The notes: generated from the letters alone by a model not told the origin. A stretch of 40,488 nt of DNA from Methylobacter sp. (GCF_004322395.1 NZ_SCTW01000013.1:1-40488); one strand, 5' to 3'. Positions 10,107 to 17,925 are shown, counted from the first letter of the stretch. Translations and numbers: made by a program.

Positions 10107-10137
10107 GACCTTCCTGGTTTTAAAAACCTGGAAGGTC
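10107..10137. repeat. GACCTTCC palindrome, copy 1
   Basis: A near-perfect 31-base palindrome with arms GACCTTCCTGGTTTT / AAAACCTGGAAGGTC. Copies 2 and 3 are at 20332-20362 and 26085-26115, where they form the core of the long inverted repeats around tamAB. Confidence 0.85.
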
Positions 10138-10149
10138 AACCAGAAACAC

Positions 10150-10299
10150 CTCGTTCCCACGCTCCCGCGTGGGAATGCATACGGCCCTAAAGCCCGGCAA
10201 TGATTTGTTAAACGCGATGAAAAATATTCTGAGTTTGCAAAGCATGTGCGGCAGACTTAGCCTCGGTCTGCATTCCCACGCGGGAGCGTGGGAACGAGG
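10150..10299. repeat. REPIN: inverted REP pair next to the RAYT gene
   Basis: Two REP palindromes in opposite orientation: 10150-10180 (CTCGTTCCCACGC...GTGGGAATGC) and 10270-10299 (GCATTCCCACGC...GTGGGAACGAGG), separated by about 90 bases. A third single copy is at 10938-10967 on the other side of the transposase, so the RAYT gene is bracketed by its presumed substrate. Confidence 0.8.
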
Positions 10300-10328
10300 C
10301 GTGCTCTCCATGCGAATGCACGCCCATC

Positions 10329-10859
10329 TCACCATAACTTACAAACGTCCAGCAAGCCGTCCTCTCCTGCATAATTTCTGGCGCTGGAATAGCGCCAATG
10401 CTCAGGCTTGTCCACATATCCGCGTTTTACAGGATTTTGGTGGATATAATCGACTTTCTGACGCATCATCGGATCCGACTGAATCAGCTCAGGGTGAACA
10501 CCCTCCTGCCAAAACTGATAGCCTCGGTCGATTTTATGGGCTTTTTTATAAAAAGCGAGCTGGTCAAGAATCGTCTTAACATTATTTTCACCAAGAAAAA
10601 CAATCAATTGCTTGGCTGTATAGGATTTAAACCGCGCCATATCTCTGTCCAACTGAGGACTCTGTGCCACGAGATGCAAATGATTTTCAAGAATCACGTA
10701 AGCATACACTTTTAAGCCCTCTGCACTCAGGTGACGCAATGAATCGAGCACAATATTGACCGTATCCGGACGGGTAAACACGGGTATCCAATGCAGCACA
10801 GTTACCGTCATAAAATGCGGCAAACTTGGATCGGTAAATTCATAGCGGCTTCTACCCAT
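10329..10859 (-). CDS. REP-associated tyrosine transposase (RAYT, IS200/IS605-like Y1 family)
   Basis: A 176-residue single-strand DNA transposase of the Y1 HUH superfamily. The metal-binding HUH motif is seen as ENHLHLV (His60, His62) and the likely nucleophile is Tyr80 in SYTAKQL. Further family features are FWQEGVHPE and the C-terminal VDYIHQNPVKRGYV...WRYSSA segment. It has no terminal inverted repeats of its own but is flanked by REP palindromes on both sides, which is the usual genetic setting of RAYTs, domesticated transposases thought to spread REP sequences. It sits inside the restriction island between hsdR and a truncated regulator gene. Confidence 0.9.
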   Translation of the reverse strand: MGRSRYEFTDPSLPHFMTVTVLHWIPVFTRPDTVNIVLDSLRHLSAEGLKVYAYVILENHLHLVAQSPQLDRDMARFKSYTAKQLIVFLGENNVKTILDQLAFYKKAHKIDRGYQFWQEGVHPELIQSDPMMRQKVDYIHQNPVKRGYVDKPEHWRYSSARNYAGEDGLLDVCKLW

Positions 10860-10937
10860 GTATTATTCCCTTTTATGCTTTCGCCTTAAAAGCTCTGTTA
10901 CTGTGTTGAATGCAGGGGCTGACTTGACGCTGGGTAT

Positions 10938-10967
10938 GCATTCCCACGCAGAGCGTGGGAACGAGGT
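10938..10967. repeat. REP palindrome upstream of RAYT
   Basis: GCATTCCCACGC-AGA-GCGTGGGAACGAGG hairpin, in the same orientation as 10270-10299. Together with the REPIN it flanks the transposase gene. Confidence 0.8.
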
Positions 10968-11039
10968 GCACAACTTGGGGGCTATCTTGAGGGGTGTCAT
11001 GGGGGCTATTTGTCTCCTGAATACCCGCGATACATCGTT

Positions 11040-11534
11040 TTACTCATCCGCCTGCCCTCCGGCATTTACAATGTGCCAATAGCCGCCCTTGTCAGCGCCA
11101 ACCCGTGTTAACAGACCTGCTTGCTGTAACTTCTGTAGGTGATATTTCACGCCATCCGAAGTAATGTCTCCCAGCGCTTCGGCAATATCCCGCCTCGACG
11201 CTTGGGGATTGTCTTGTATGAACTCCAGAATGGCCTGCTGCTTGGCGGCAGTTTTCTGGGTAGTTTTCCGGGCGTTGGCCTGTTCCACCCTCTCAATCCG
11301 CAACAAAGTCTGGTCGTAAGGTTCGAAAGTGTCCGTCAGCTTGACCTTAAAGCCAACATTTTCCCAGGCATCACGGATTTTCGGCAGGCTTGAACCTGCG
11401 CGTTCGCCCAAGCCCAACATTAAAAACATCTGCTGCAATGTGCGGTTGCGGCAATCGCTTAAAGCCAGCTCTGCCGGAACCTTCAACACGCAGGGGTTGC
11501 GGAACTCAGATCGCATCCGAGACATAAACAACAT
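11040..11534 (-). pseudogene. Truncated AlbA_2/COG2865-type ATP-binding regulator (C-terminal third)
   Basis: The ORF matches only the C-terminal part of Schlafen-AlbA_2/RecG-C-like regulators: SDCRNRTLQQMF...GLGERAGSSLPKI (the end of the ATP-binding module) and a final winged helix (AILEFIQDNPQASRRDIAEAL...VKYHLQKLQ) ending KGGYWHI. About two-thirds of a normal gene, including the AlbA_2 DNA-binding and most of the ATP-binding region, is missing. Homology begins near base 11500, exactly where the fossil hsdR fragment stops making sense, so this is a deletion junction. It belongs to a different subtype from the intact regulator at 14513-15979. A short HTH protein could still be made, but from a poor start. 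Confidence 0.72.
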
Positions 11535-11592
11535 CCCTGCTATTATCCATGAACCAATCAGGACAGAGCTTTTCCAATTGTTTTTTGTTCAT
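11506..11592 (-). pseudogene. Fossil hsdR 5' end (28 codons)
   Basis: Reading from the ATG at 11592, 28 codons give MNKKQLEKLCPDWF...DVVYVSDAI and then a stop. The intact HsdR begins [14 protein letters not shown]...EVVYGPDIA, so this is clearly the start of a related but diverged hsdR. The ATG overlaps the stop of the FRG gene (TGATG), showing that an hsdR was once translated directly after FRG. The rest was lost when the region fused to the truncated regulator. Confidence 0.85.
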
Positions 11593-12833
11593 CACTCTAT
11601 ACCTTCCGTTTTGTTAGTTTCCACTCTCAGAATATTGTTGATAATGAAATCCCGGGCTGATTCCGGATACCCCAACTTTCTAAGTAAAACTCGAGTTTTC
11701 GCCTTGATCTCTGCTTGCAATGATTCACGTTCTTGCCAATCTACCAATTTGCCCCTGACCAATACTTTCGACAGTTCTTCGGCGATTAATGCTATACGGC
11801 CAGGTTCGACACCTTGGCTTTCGGATGGTTGTTTCAATAAGTCAGTAACAGATTGAACCGACAAAGAGTCAAGCATTGGAACAGAGGTTTCAATAATCTC
11901 GTTGTCTTTTGGTTGGTCTTCTACATGCTGCATCTGTCTTTGCGTATTTCTATACCGCTCAATTTCCGTCATAAAGATATTACAATAATCGGCAGCACCA
12001 ATGAGATCAGGAAATAAACTGGCATGGTGCACGTTCATGCGACGTAAGTGCTTTAAGCACTCTTGCTGCTGTTCATTTTTGATATAAATTTTACAGATAT
12101 ATTTGGCGAAAATAGCGGCCTCTTCACCTTCAGTCGCATTTTCTAGCTCATCATCAGGAAACGCTTCATCGCCCAACACTTCTGCCAACTTATTCTCAAT
12201 AGTCGCGTCAAAAGGCGAAAAGGTAAACAAACCCGCTTGGCTGACCAATCGACCATGGTCATCTTTTTTCGGCTCAAAAACGCGGATGTCTGGACACAAC
12301 TTGTTATCAGCGACAAAACTCTTATTCAGTATATATAAGGCACGGTAAGGATTGTCTTTTTCATCTTCCTGATCCTCTTTACAGAAGGCAAAAAACAAGG
12401 CCACATAAGGTGAGTAAGTCCAATCCAGAAGCGGTGTCATCAATCCATGGTGCTGCCCAATTGACCAGAGCTCGTCATCTTCCTTTTCGTTTTCATCATC
12501 CAACAACGAATGGTCTTTAATACGTCCCCGGATGGCCTTGCGAAACATTGCTAATTGTTCACTAGCGAGCTTTTCTGTAACAATACCGGAAGACGTTAAA
12601 CGCCCTAGAGTTGGTGTCATACTCCAGTCGTAGCGGCGATGACCGCGAAATATCAATTGGGTATCTACTTGATTAAAAAATGGGCTTTCTAACAAATCCG
12701 CATAATCGCGCCAATGCTCTATCCGGGTAACAGGGATACGGCCACTAAACTCATCGGCAGTAATGTCGAAACTACTTTCTGGCGATGTGCTATTCCAAAG
12801 CGGTATTTTTTGCCAATAAGAAATATCAATCAT
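11592..12833 (-). CDS. FRG-domain protein with HsdR-like C-terminal tail
   Basis: A 413-residue protein of the type I R-M operon. The FRG domain is clear: LIFRGHRRYDWSMTPTLGR (FRG at 62-64) and GQHHGLMTPLLDWTYSPYVALFF (126-148). FRG domains are found in prophage- and defence-associated proteins and their biochemical activity is not firmly known. Residues about 345-413 are a separate module: from VDWQERESLQAEIKAKTR (364) to GYPES it aligns without gaps to the HsdR C-terminus of this locus (12 of 27 identical, with VDWQ and YP equally spaced). I infer that it docks onto the HsdM/HsdS core as HsdR does. The start overlaps the hsdS stop (ATGA type) and the stop overlaps a fossil hsdR start. Confidence 0.88.
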   Translation of the reverse strand: MIDISYWQKIPLWNSTSPESSFDITADEFSGRIPVTRIEHWRDYADLLESPFFNQVDTQLIFRGHRRYDWSMTPTLGRLTSSGIVTEKLASEQLAMFRKAIRGRIKDHSLLDDENEKEDDELWSIGQHHGLMTPLLDWTYSPYVALFFAFCKEDQEDEKDNPYRALYILNKSFVADNKLCPDIRVFEPKKDDHGRLVSQAGLFTFSPFDATIENKLAEVLGDEAFPDDELENATEGEEAAIFAKYICKIYIKNEQQQECLKHLRRMNVHHASLFPDLIGAADYCNIFMTEIERYRNTQRQMQHVEDQPKDNEIIETSVPMLDSLSVQSVTDLLKQPSESQGVEPGRIALIAEELSKVLVRGKLVDWQERESLQAEIKAKTRVLLRKLGYPESARDFIINNILRVETNKTEGIE

Positions 12834-14257
12834 ACTGTCATCTCATCTACAACCTCAACCACTTGGCTTAGGTCCATTTCACCGGAAAGGAGTTTAGGGA
12901 GGAGAGTATCGCGGAGTTCACTGAGACCAATATTTTGATTCAACCTATTTTCGATTTCTCGAAATATTGGCTGAACCCTTTTATCAAACTCTTTCAGCAA
13001 CTCCACACTAGGCTTAACAATTTCTGCTCCTGAGAAAGTACTGGTATTCATATTTAACGTTGCACTTCCACCACTAGCCAGGTCATGAAACATTTTTTCT
13101 AGCGTAAGCATGTAAAAATACAGATAGGATGTATAAAATCGAAATTTGGGAATTATGCTGTTAATTTGCTGATTCGTCTGGCTTTCTTTAGTTGTAATAA
13201 CTACCTTACCAACCGTGGCTATACAACTAACACAAATACTACCGCGAGGAAGCATTTTTTTAATTTGTGAAGCTGCACCGATTTCACTCAAATGCTCAGT
13301 TGGTGATACGACAAACATTGAGCTATGCATGTCAGGTATTTTTATAAAAGGTATATCTTGTCCAAACATCTCTGATTGCGTTTTAGATGGTGTTTTACCA
13401 CAAACAATTTGACCAAAAGTTTTTAGCAGCTCAACACCCCACCCCACCGGTATCTCGCCCAACTCCGAATCCTGCATGGCTAAAGGGAATAAGGCGGTGG
13501 TTTGGGCAAGCTCAGCGTAGGCGTCGGGTTGTTCGGTTTGCAGTTGAGTTAACGTTGCTTCGTCTTTACCGGAAATCGCACACATGGCAGCGCGTTCGGC
13601 TTCCTCAGCGGTTCCGCCTACTTCTAACACCGCCATTTTAGCTTTGACCGGCTCAAAATCGACAAACCAGCTTTTAAAGATCGCTTGGGCAATGGCTTCT
13701 AAGGTTTGGTTGGTTTGGGTGTTGACGTCAATTTTGAGATCAAGAATTTCTAAATTATCAGCGATAGACTTTTGCACTGAAATAGGCGGCTTACAAACCT
13801 CTAAAGATTCGATCATTCCTTTAGTTAATGCATTACGCGTTGCGCCGATACTTGCAATGGACAGCAACAAGTTTTGCATCGTAGGCGAAACCAATAAATA
13901 ACGCAGGTATCTTGAGTCAAACTTTTCTGGATTAGGACGTATTATTGCAACGTGCTGATTAACTCTTGCGGGTAAGTATTCATTTTTGGCTAAACAAACA
14001 CGAGCTACAGAATCGCCGGTTATATTGAGCAAAATGTCATTTTCTTCAACTACGACATTTTTTAATTTATCGGCAGACTCTTGTGTTATATAGACTAAAC
14101 CATTCGGTTTAAATCCATCATTATGAACATTCTGACTACGAATAAGGCAAATCTCGCCTTTTTCGAGGTAGACGTTAGCTCCTCCATTAGGTGTTGAACC
14201 ACTACCGACTTTTGTACAGAAATCACCAAGTCGCACCACAGGCCAATCAGCATCCAT
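12830..14257 (-). CDS. hsdS: Type I restriction enzyme specificity subunit HsdS
   Basis: A 475-residue DNA-recognition subunit that sets the target of both methylation and cleavage. It has the expected two-fold layout: target-recognition domain 1 (about 1-170, opening WPVVRLGDFCTKVGSGSTP), a central conserved helical spacer with LEAIAQAIFKSWFVDFEPV (185-203), target-recognition domain 2 (about 265-430, opening ELGEIPVGWGVELL), and a distal conserved region ENRLNQNIGLSELRDTLLPKLLSGEM. Both halves appear intact, so it should read a bipartite site. The stop overlaps the FRG start. A 255-base hairpin array separates it from the upstream regulator gene. Confidence 0.95.
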   Translation of the reverse strand: MDADWPVVRLGDFCTKVGSGSTPNGGANVYLEKGEICLIRSQNVHNDGFKPNGLVYITQESADKLKNVVVEENDILLNITGDSVARVCLAKNEYLPARVNQHVAIIRPNPEKFDSRYLRYLLVSPTMQNLLLSIASIGATRNALTKGMIESLEVCKPPISVQKSIADNLEILDLKIDVNTQTNQTLEAIAQAIFKSWFVDFEPVKAKMAVLEVGGTAEEAERAAMCAISGKDEATLTQLQTEQPDAYAELAQTTALFPLAMQDSELGEIPVGWGVELLKTFGQIVCGKTPSKTQSEMFGQDIPFIKIPDMHSSMFVVSPTEHLSEIGAASQIKKMLPRGSICVSCIATVGKVVITTKESQTNQQINSIIPKFRFYTSYLYFYMLTLEKMFHDLASGGSATLNMNTSTFSGAEIVKPSVELLKEFDKRVQPIFREIENRLNQNIGLSELRDTLLPKLLSGEMDLSQVVEVVDEMTV

Positions 14258-14512
14258 AACCCAACCCTACCAAATTTTGCGCTAGTTCCCAAGCTCCAGC
14301 TTGGGAATTCAGTGCAGGAAGCTCCAGCTTCCCGTCTCTCCTCGTTCCCACGCGCTGCGTGGGAATGCCGTGCCGGACGCGCTGCGTCCCGTATACGCAA
14401 AATGTTGGGCATGACTCGCGGCGCAGCGCGCCTTGACTGCATTCCCACGCAGCGCGTGGGAACGAGATGAACTGACCTTTACTGCTTAACATTCGGCAGA
14501 CTACATCGATGC
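14258..14512. repeat. Hairpin array between regulator gene and hsdS
   Basis: Five perfect or near-perfect hairpins follow in a row: 14286-14307 (TTCCCAAGCT-CC-AGCTTGGGAA), 14317-14332 (GGAAGCT-CC-AGCTTCC), a REP at 14341-14370, 14375-14389 (GGACGC-GCT-GCGTCC), and an inverted REP at 14439-14466. The two REPs form a second REPIN. No gene is visible. The array lies inside the hsd operon and could lower hsdS/FRG/hsdR expression relative to hsdM, though it may be passive insertion. Confidence 0.75.
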
Positions 14513-15979
14513 TCATGCCGTGACCTCCCAATAGCCGCCCTTTGCCGGGCCGATACGCTTGATTCGTCCATCGACTTGCAAGCTTTTTAAATTCCGTTCA
14601 ATGGTGCGCGTACTCACCTCTGCGAGCTTTGACAGTTCATCAATGGTGATATTGGGGTTGGCCTGGATAAATCGCACTATTTTCTCCGACATTCTCTCCG
14701 ACATTCTCTCCGACATTCTCTCCGACATTCTCTCCGACATTCTCTCCGACATTCTCTCCGACATTCTCTCCGACATTCTCTCCGACATTTTCTCCGACAT
14801 GTCTTCCGAACCTGCTACGGGTTCGGTATTGCTGATTGTAGAGCGATAAAACTCCCAATCGACAAAGTCGCCGCGTTCCTGAATCTTCGGCTCCGGATTG
14901 CCCGCTTCCCGGCACATCGCTTTAATCCGGCCAATGCCGCTGCCCCATTGTTCAATATAGCCCAGCTCTTTGAATACTCTGGCCAAGACACGGTTGCGGA
15001 TTTTAGATCGGCCTTGTTGCAGGTCTGCCTGAGTCAGGCTATTGGGTAGGCCGCCGGGAGAGACGATATTCAGCATGTCGTCATAAATCCCCACTTTAAT
15101 ATCGCGGCCGAAATTGGTGTAATCCCGATGCAGTACGGCATTGACCAGTGCTTCGCGAATCGCGGGTACCGGTATTTCGTAGGTTTCGGTGCGTTGCAGG
15201 CCAAGAATTTCGGCTTTAAGGTGCAGGTGGTTTTTAATAAAAACTTCGGTTTGCTCAAGCTGATAAAAAAGGTCGCCTCGGTACTCTTTTTTATCGAGGA
15301 ACACGACCATAGTGTTGCCCTTAAAACGGCTGCACTTGGTTTCTACATGTTCGTACTGGCCCAGTAAAATCAACAAACCATGAGTGGGGAAATCTTGGCC
15401 TTGTTCGCGCTGGATCAGGCGCAAATTCAGTAATTTGTCTTCGTCTAAGACTTTACCGGCCTGGCTAAATCGTGCTTTTAGTGGCGCGAGATCCAAGGCT
15501 GCCAATGGCTGGTTGTAATTGATCTGCTCATCGAAGCTGATGTTAAGCCGTTGTCGTTCCAGTTCCTGGATGTATTCCAAAGAAGCCTGTCTATTGGTTG
15601 CGCCTAAACGGATAAAGGTGCCTTGCTCGCGTCCTTTAGGTTTTAGGTAATAAGGCAGCAACCCACCGCGCGACACTTCGACGACCAACAGTTCTATCCC
15701 TGTCACATTTTCAATGTAAATTTCGGGCAACAGATTAGGGCTACAGAGTTCATGGACGATTGAAGCTATTTTGTCTTGCAACTCAAAGATGTCCGCATTC
15801 TGTAAGCCGACCAGTTGGCGATTGTCATCGACGCCGATGACCAGCCTACCGCCTGCGGTATTGGCAAAAGCAATCAGCGTTTTAGCCAGCTGATCGCCTT
15901 TGGGCAAAGTTGTTTTGAATTCCAGAGTTTTGCTTTCGCCTTGTAAAATTTCAGCCAGCAACGGGTGCTTAAAGCTCAT
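14513..15979 (-). CDS. AlbA_2 (Schlafen-like) ATP-binding transcriptional regulator with (MSER)n repeat
   Basis: A 488-residue protein of the family 'putative DNA-binding domain-containing / ATP-binding protein' that often accompanies type I R-M genes. The N-terminal AlbA_2 domain shows SKTLEFKTTLPKG and IAFANTAGGRLVIGVDD (16-52). The middle HATPase_c_4-like module has REALVNAVLHRDYTNFGRDI and GSGIGRIKAMC. Residues about 391-434 are (MSE[K/R]) repeats, with eight perfect 12-base units flanked by two MSEK variants. A C-terminal winged helix (NITIDELSKLAEVSTRTIERNLKS) ends KGGYWEV. The start overlaps the hsdM stop by 11 bases, so it is co-translated with hsdM. Whether it regulates the operon or acts in defence is unknown. 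Confidence 0.85.
   Translation of the reverse strand: MSFKHPLLAEILQGESKTLEFKTTLPKGDQLAKTLIAFANTAGGRLVIGVDDNRQLVGLQNADIFELQDKIASIVHELCSPNLLPEIYIENVTGIELLVVEVSRGGLLPYYLKPKGREQGTFIRLGATNRQASLEYIQELERQRLNISFDEQINYNQPLAALDLAPLKARFSQAGKVLDEDKLLNLRLIQREQGQDFPTHGLLILLGQYEHVETKCSRFKGNTMVVFLDKKEYRGDLFYQLEQTEVFIKNHLHLKAEILGLQRTETYEIPVPAIREALVNAVLHRDYTNFGRDIKVGIYDDMLNIVSPGGLPNSLTQADLQQGRSKIRNRVLARVFKELGYIEQWGSGIGRIKAMCREAGNPEPKIQERGDFVDWEFYRSTISNTEPVAGSEDMSEKMSERMSERMSERMSERMSERMSERMSERMSERMSEKIVRFIQANPNITIDELSKLAEVSTRTIERNLKSLQVDGRIKRIGPAKGGYWEVTA
14690..14797. repeat. 12-base in-frame tandem repeat (MSER)8
   Basis: Eight perfect copies of CATTCTCTCCGA (14690-14785) followed by one variant with TTTT. 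On the minus strand each unit encodes MSER. Because the unit is a multiple of three, copy-number changes alter linker length without a frameshift. Confidence 0.95.
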
Positions 15980-17672
15980 ACCCTAATCCTGCCAGATTCT
16001 TTTTAATCTCCGCTTCCAGACGGCTGCTTTCGGCAAACTGCGTTTTGAGCTGTGCGGTTAAGCGCGCCATTTTTTCGGCAAACGGTTCACCGTCGTCTTC
16101 TTGTTCGGCGGCTCCGACATAACGGCCTGGGGTCAGCACAGAGTCGTGCTTTTGGATGTCTTTCTGTTCGGCCGAAAAGCAGAACCCGGCTTGATCTTGG
16201 TAATTTTCACCGCGCTGCCAGGCATGAAAAGTCTCGGCAATGTTAGCGATGTCGGATTTGGTAAAGTCGCGCAGCACGCGATCTTTCATATAGCCCAGGT
16301 TGCGGGCGTCGATAAATAAAGTTTTACCTCGACGATCTGTTTTTCCGTTGCCTCCGGATTTATCCTTGGTCAGGAACCAGATACAAGCCGGGATTTGGGT
16401 GTTGGTGAACAGTTGCCCAGGCAATGCGACCATACATTCGATTAAGTCGGCTTCGATCAGGGCTTTGCGGATTTCGCCTTCGTTGTTGGTGTTGGAGCTC
16501 ATCGAACCGTTCGCCAGCAATAATGCCATGCTGCCGGTAGGCGTGAGGTGATGCAGCATGTGTTGCATCCAGCCGAAGTTGGCGTTGCCTTGCGGCGGCG
16601 TGCCGTATTTCCAGCGCACATCACCTTCCAATTTGGCGTGCCACCAGTCTTTGATGTTGAACGGAGGATTAGCCATCACAAAGTCGGCGCGAAGATCGGG
16701 GTGCTGGTCGTCCAGGAAGGTGTCGGCGTTCTTTTTGCCGAAGTTAAAATCGATGCCGCGAATCGCCATGTTCATCGCCGCCAGCTTCCAGGTGGTCGGG
16801 TTGCTTTCCTGGCCGTACACCGAGATATGCTTTTTCTGCTCGGCCGGGTTGTAGTGCTTTTCTTGAGCGTGTTCTTCAATGAACTTTTCGCTGGAGACAA
16901 AGAAGCCGCCGGAACCCATGGCCGGATCGTACACTCGGCCTTTGTACGGTTCGAGCATTTCGACGATCAAGGTGACGATGCTTTTGGGGGTGTAATACTG
17001 ACCGCCCTGTTTGCCTTCGGCCAATGCGAACTGACCCAGGAAATATTCATAAACATGGCCGAGAATATCCTTGCTGTGCAATTCCAATTGTTGGCCGTGG
17101 TATTCCGGGTTACGGAAGCTGGTATCGGAAAAGCTGTTAATCAGTCCAATCAGTTTGTCGTTGTCCAGTTGGTATTGGCTGATGCGGTTCAGGATGCCTT
17201 TGAGTTTGCTGTTGGCTTTTTCGATTTCATCCAGCGCGTTATCGACCAGCCATGAGATCGAACGCAACTTTACGTCCTCATTTTGCTCGTTTTGCCAAAT
17301 AACCGACCCTATCGGCAAAGCTGCCGTGCTTTTTAATGTGCTCCAGCGGGCCGTTTTGGGCACCCAGAAAATGTTCTTTTCCTGGTAGTACTCCAATAGT
17401 TCAAGCTCGTCGGCGATGGCTAGTTGGTAGTCTTCGTCGGAATCGTAATCCTCGCGCGGCATGAAGTAGATGTTGTTATCGCTGTCTTTTTGGAACAGCA
17501 CTTTCAACTCGTTTTGGCGTTCTTCAAAAGCGTCGGAGACGTATTTCAGGAAGATAAGACCAAGCACGATATGTTTATAGTTGGCTGCATCCAGGCTGCT
17601 GCGCAGTTTATCGGCCGCTTTCCAGAGCTTGTCTTCAAGCTCCTTCAAAAATTGCTGTTCTGAGGTATTCAT
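15969..17672 (-). CDS. hsdM: Type I restriction enzyme methyltransferase subunit HsdM
   Basis: The N6-adenine methyltransferase subunit of the type I system. The chosen start at 17672 (MNTSEQQFLKELE) matches the family; an in-frame extension to 17714 would run through the operator-like palindrome. With this start (567 residues), an N-terminal helical domain is followed by the SAM-binding motif I YDPAMGSGGFF (about 248-258) and the catalytic motif IV NPPF (335-338). GGQYYTPKSIV before motif I is also typical. It is the first gene of the operon and overlaps the regulator gene by 11 bases. Confidence 0.95.
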   Translation of the reverse strand: MNTSEQQFLKELEDKLWKAADKLRSSLDAANYKHIVLGLIFLKYVSDAFEERQNELKVLFQKDSDNNIYFMPREDYDSDEDYQLAIADELELLEYYQEKNIFWVPKTARWSTLKSTAALPIGSVIWQNEQNEDVKLRSISWLVDNALDEIEKANSKLKGILNRISQYQLDNDKLIGLINSFSDTSFRNPEYHGQQLELHSKDILGHVYEYFLGQFALAEGKQGGQYYTPKSIVTLIVEMLEPYKGRVYDPAMGSGGFFVSSEKFIEEHAQEKHYNPAEQKKHISVYGQESNPTTWKLAAMNMAIRGIDFNFGKKNADTFLDDQHPDLRADFVMANPPFNIKDWWHAKLEGDVRWKYGTPPQGNANFGWMQHMLHHLTPTGSMALLLANGSMSSNTNNEGEIRKALIEADLIECMVALPGQLFTNTQIPACIWFLTKDKSGGNGKTDRRGKTLFIDARNLGYMKDRVLRDFTKSDIANIAETFHAWQRGENYQDQAGFCFSAEQKDIQKHDSVLTPGRYVGAAEQEDDGEPFAEKMARLTAQLKTQFAESSRLEAEIKKNLAGLGYEL

Positions 17673-17687
17673 GATTTTTCTTTTAGT

Positions 17688-17707
17688 AGGATACGCATGC
17701 GTATCCT
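17688..17707. promoter_or_regulatory. Perfect 20-base palindrome in the hsdM leader
   Basis: AGGATACGCATGCGTATCCT is self-complementary over all 20 bases and lies 16 bases upstream of the hsdM ATG. Its place and perfection fit an operator for the hsd operon, perhaps for the operon's own HTH protein. It could also be a repeat remnant, as a related string (TACGCACGGCGTACCC) occurs at 17736-17751. Confidence 0.5.
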
Positions 17708-17925
17708 TTTGCATTTATTTGATATTTATAAAAATACGCACGGCGTACCCTACAGTGAATTGCTAAAGCCAAACAGGCTGACTGTTCCAGAGTATACTTG
17801 TTATTTAACGCAAAACGTAGCTCTGTAGATACCGGTACCTCGTGCTATGCGTATTCCGATCTACGCTATTTGCCATGCACGCATATTTTAAGTAAATTCC
17901 CACCAAGACTCTTTTCGTCACCTCT

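Larger units (their letters stand above)
10051..10328. repeat. Repeat-rich gap between hsdR and RAYT
   Basis: Three things are visible and no gene. First, bases 10051-10078 resemble, on the minus strand, the last codons of the FRG gene that precede the fossil hsdR start (AACAAAACGGAA...TATA before ATG). Second, a 31-base palindrome runs at 10107-10137 (GACCTTCC arms; also present twice around tamAB). Third, an inverted pair of REP elements (a REPIN) spans 10150-10299. Confidence 0.7.

Noticed and set aside
14690-14797. Tandem repeat as a CRISPR-like array
   Set aside because: Units are 12 bases, contiguous, without spacers, and encode MSER within an intact gene.
14559-14849. Plus-strand ORF coding for (SDIL)n
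   Set aside because: It is open only because the 12-base repeat has no stops in any frame; the real gene is on the minus strand.
16548-17255. 235-codon ORF on the plus strand within hsdM
   Set aside because: It is a shadow of hsdM, which has full methyltransferase motifs on the other strand.
17688-17760. Attachment site (att) of an integrative element at the end of the island
   Set aside because: No integrase gene and no matching direct repeat at the other end (around 6834-6874) was seen.
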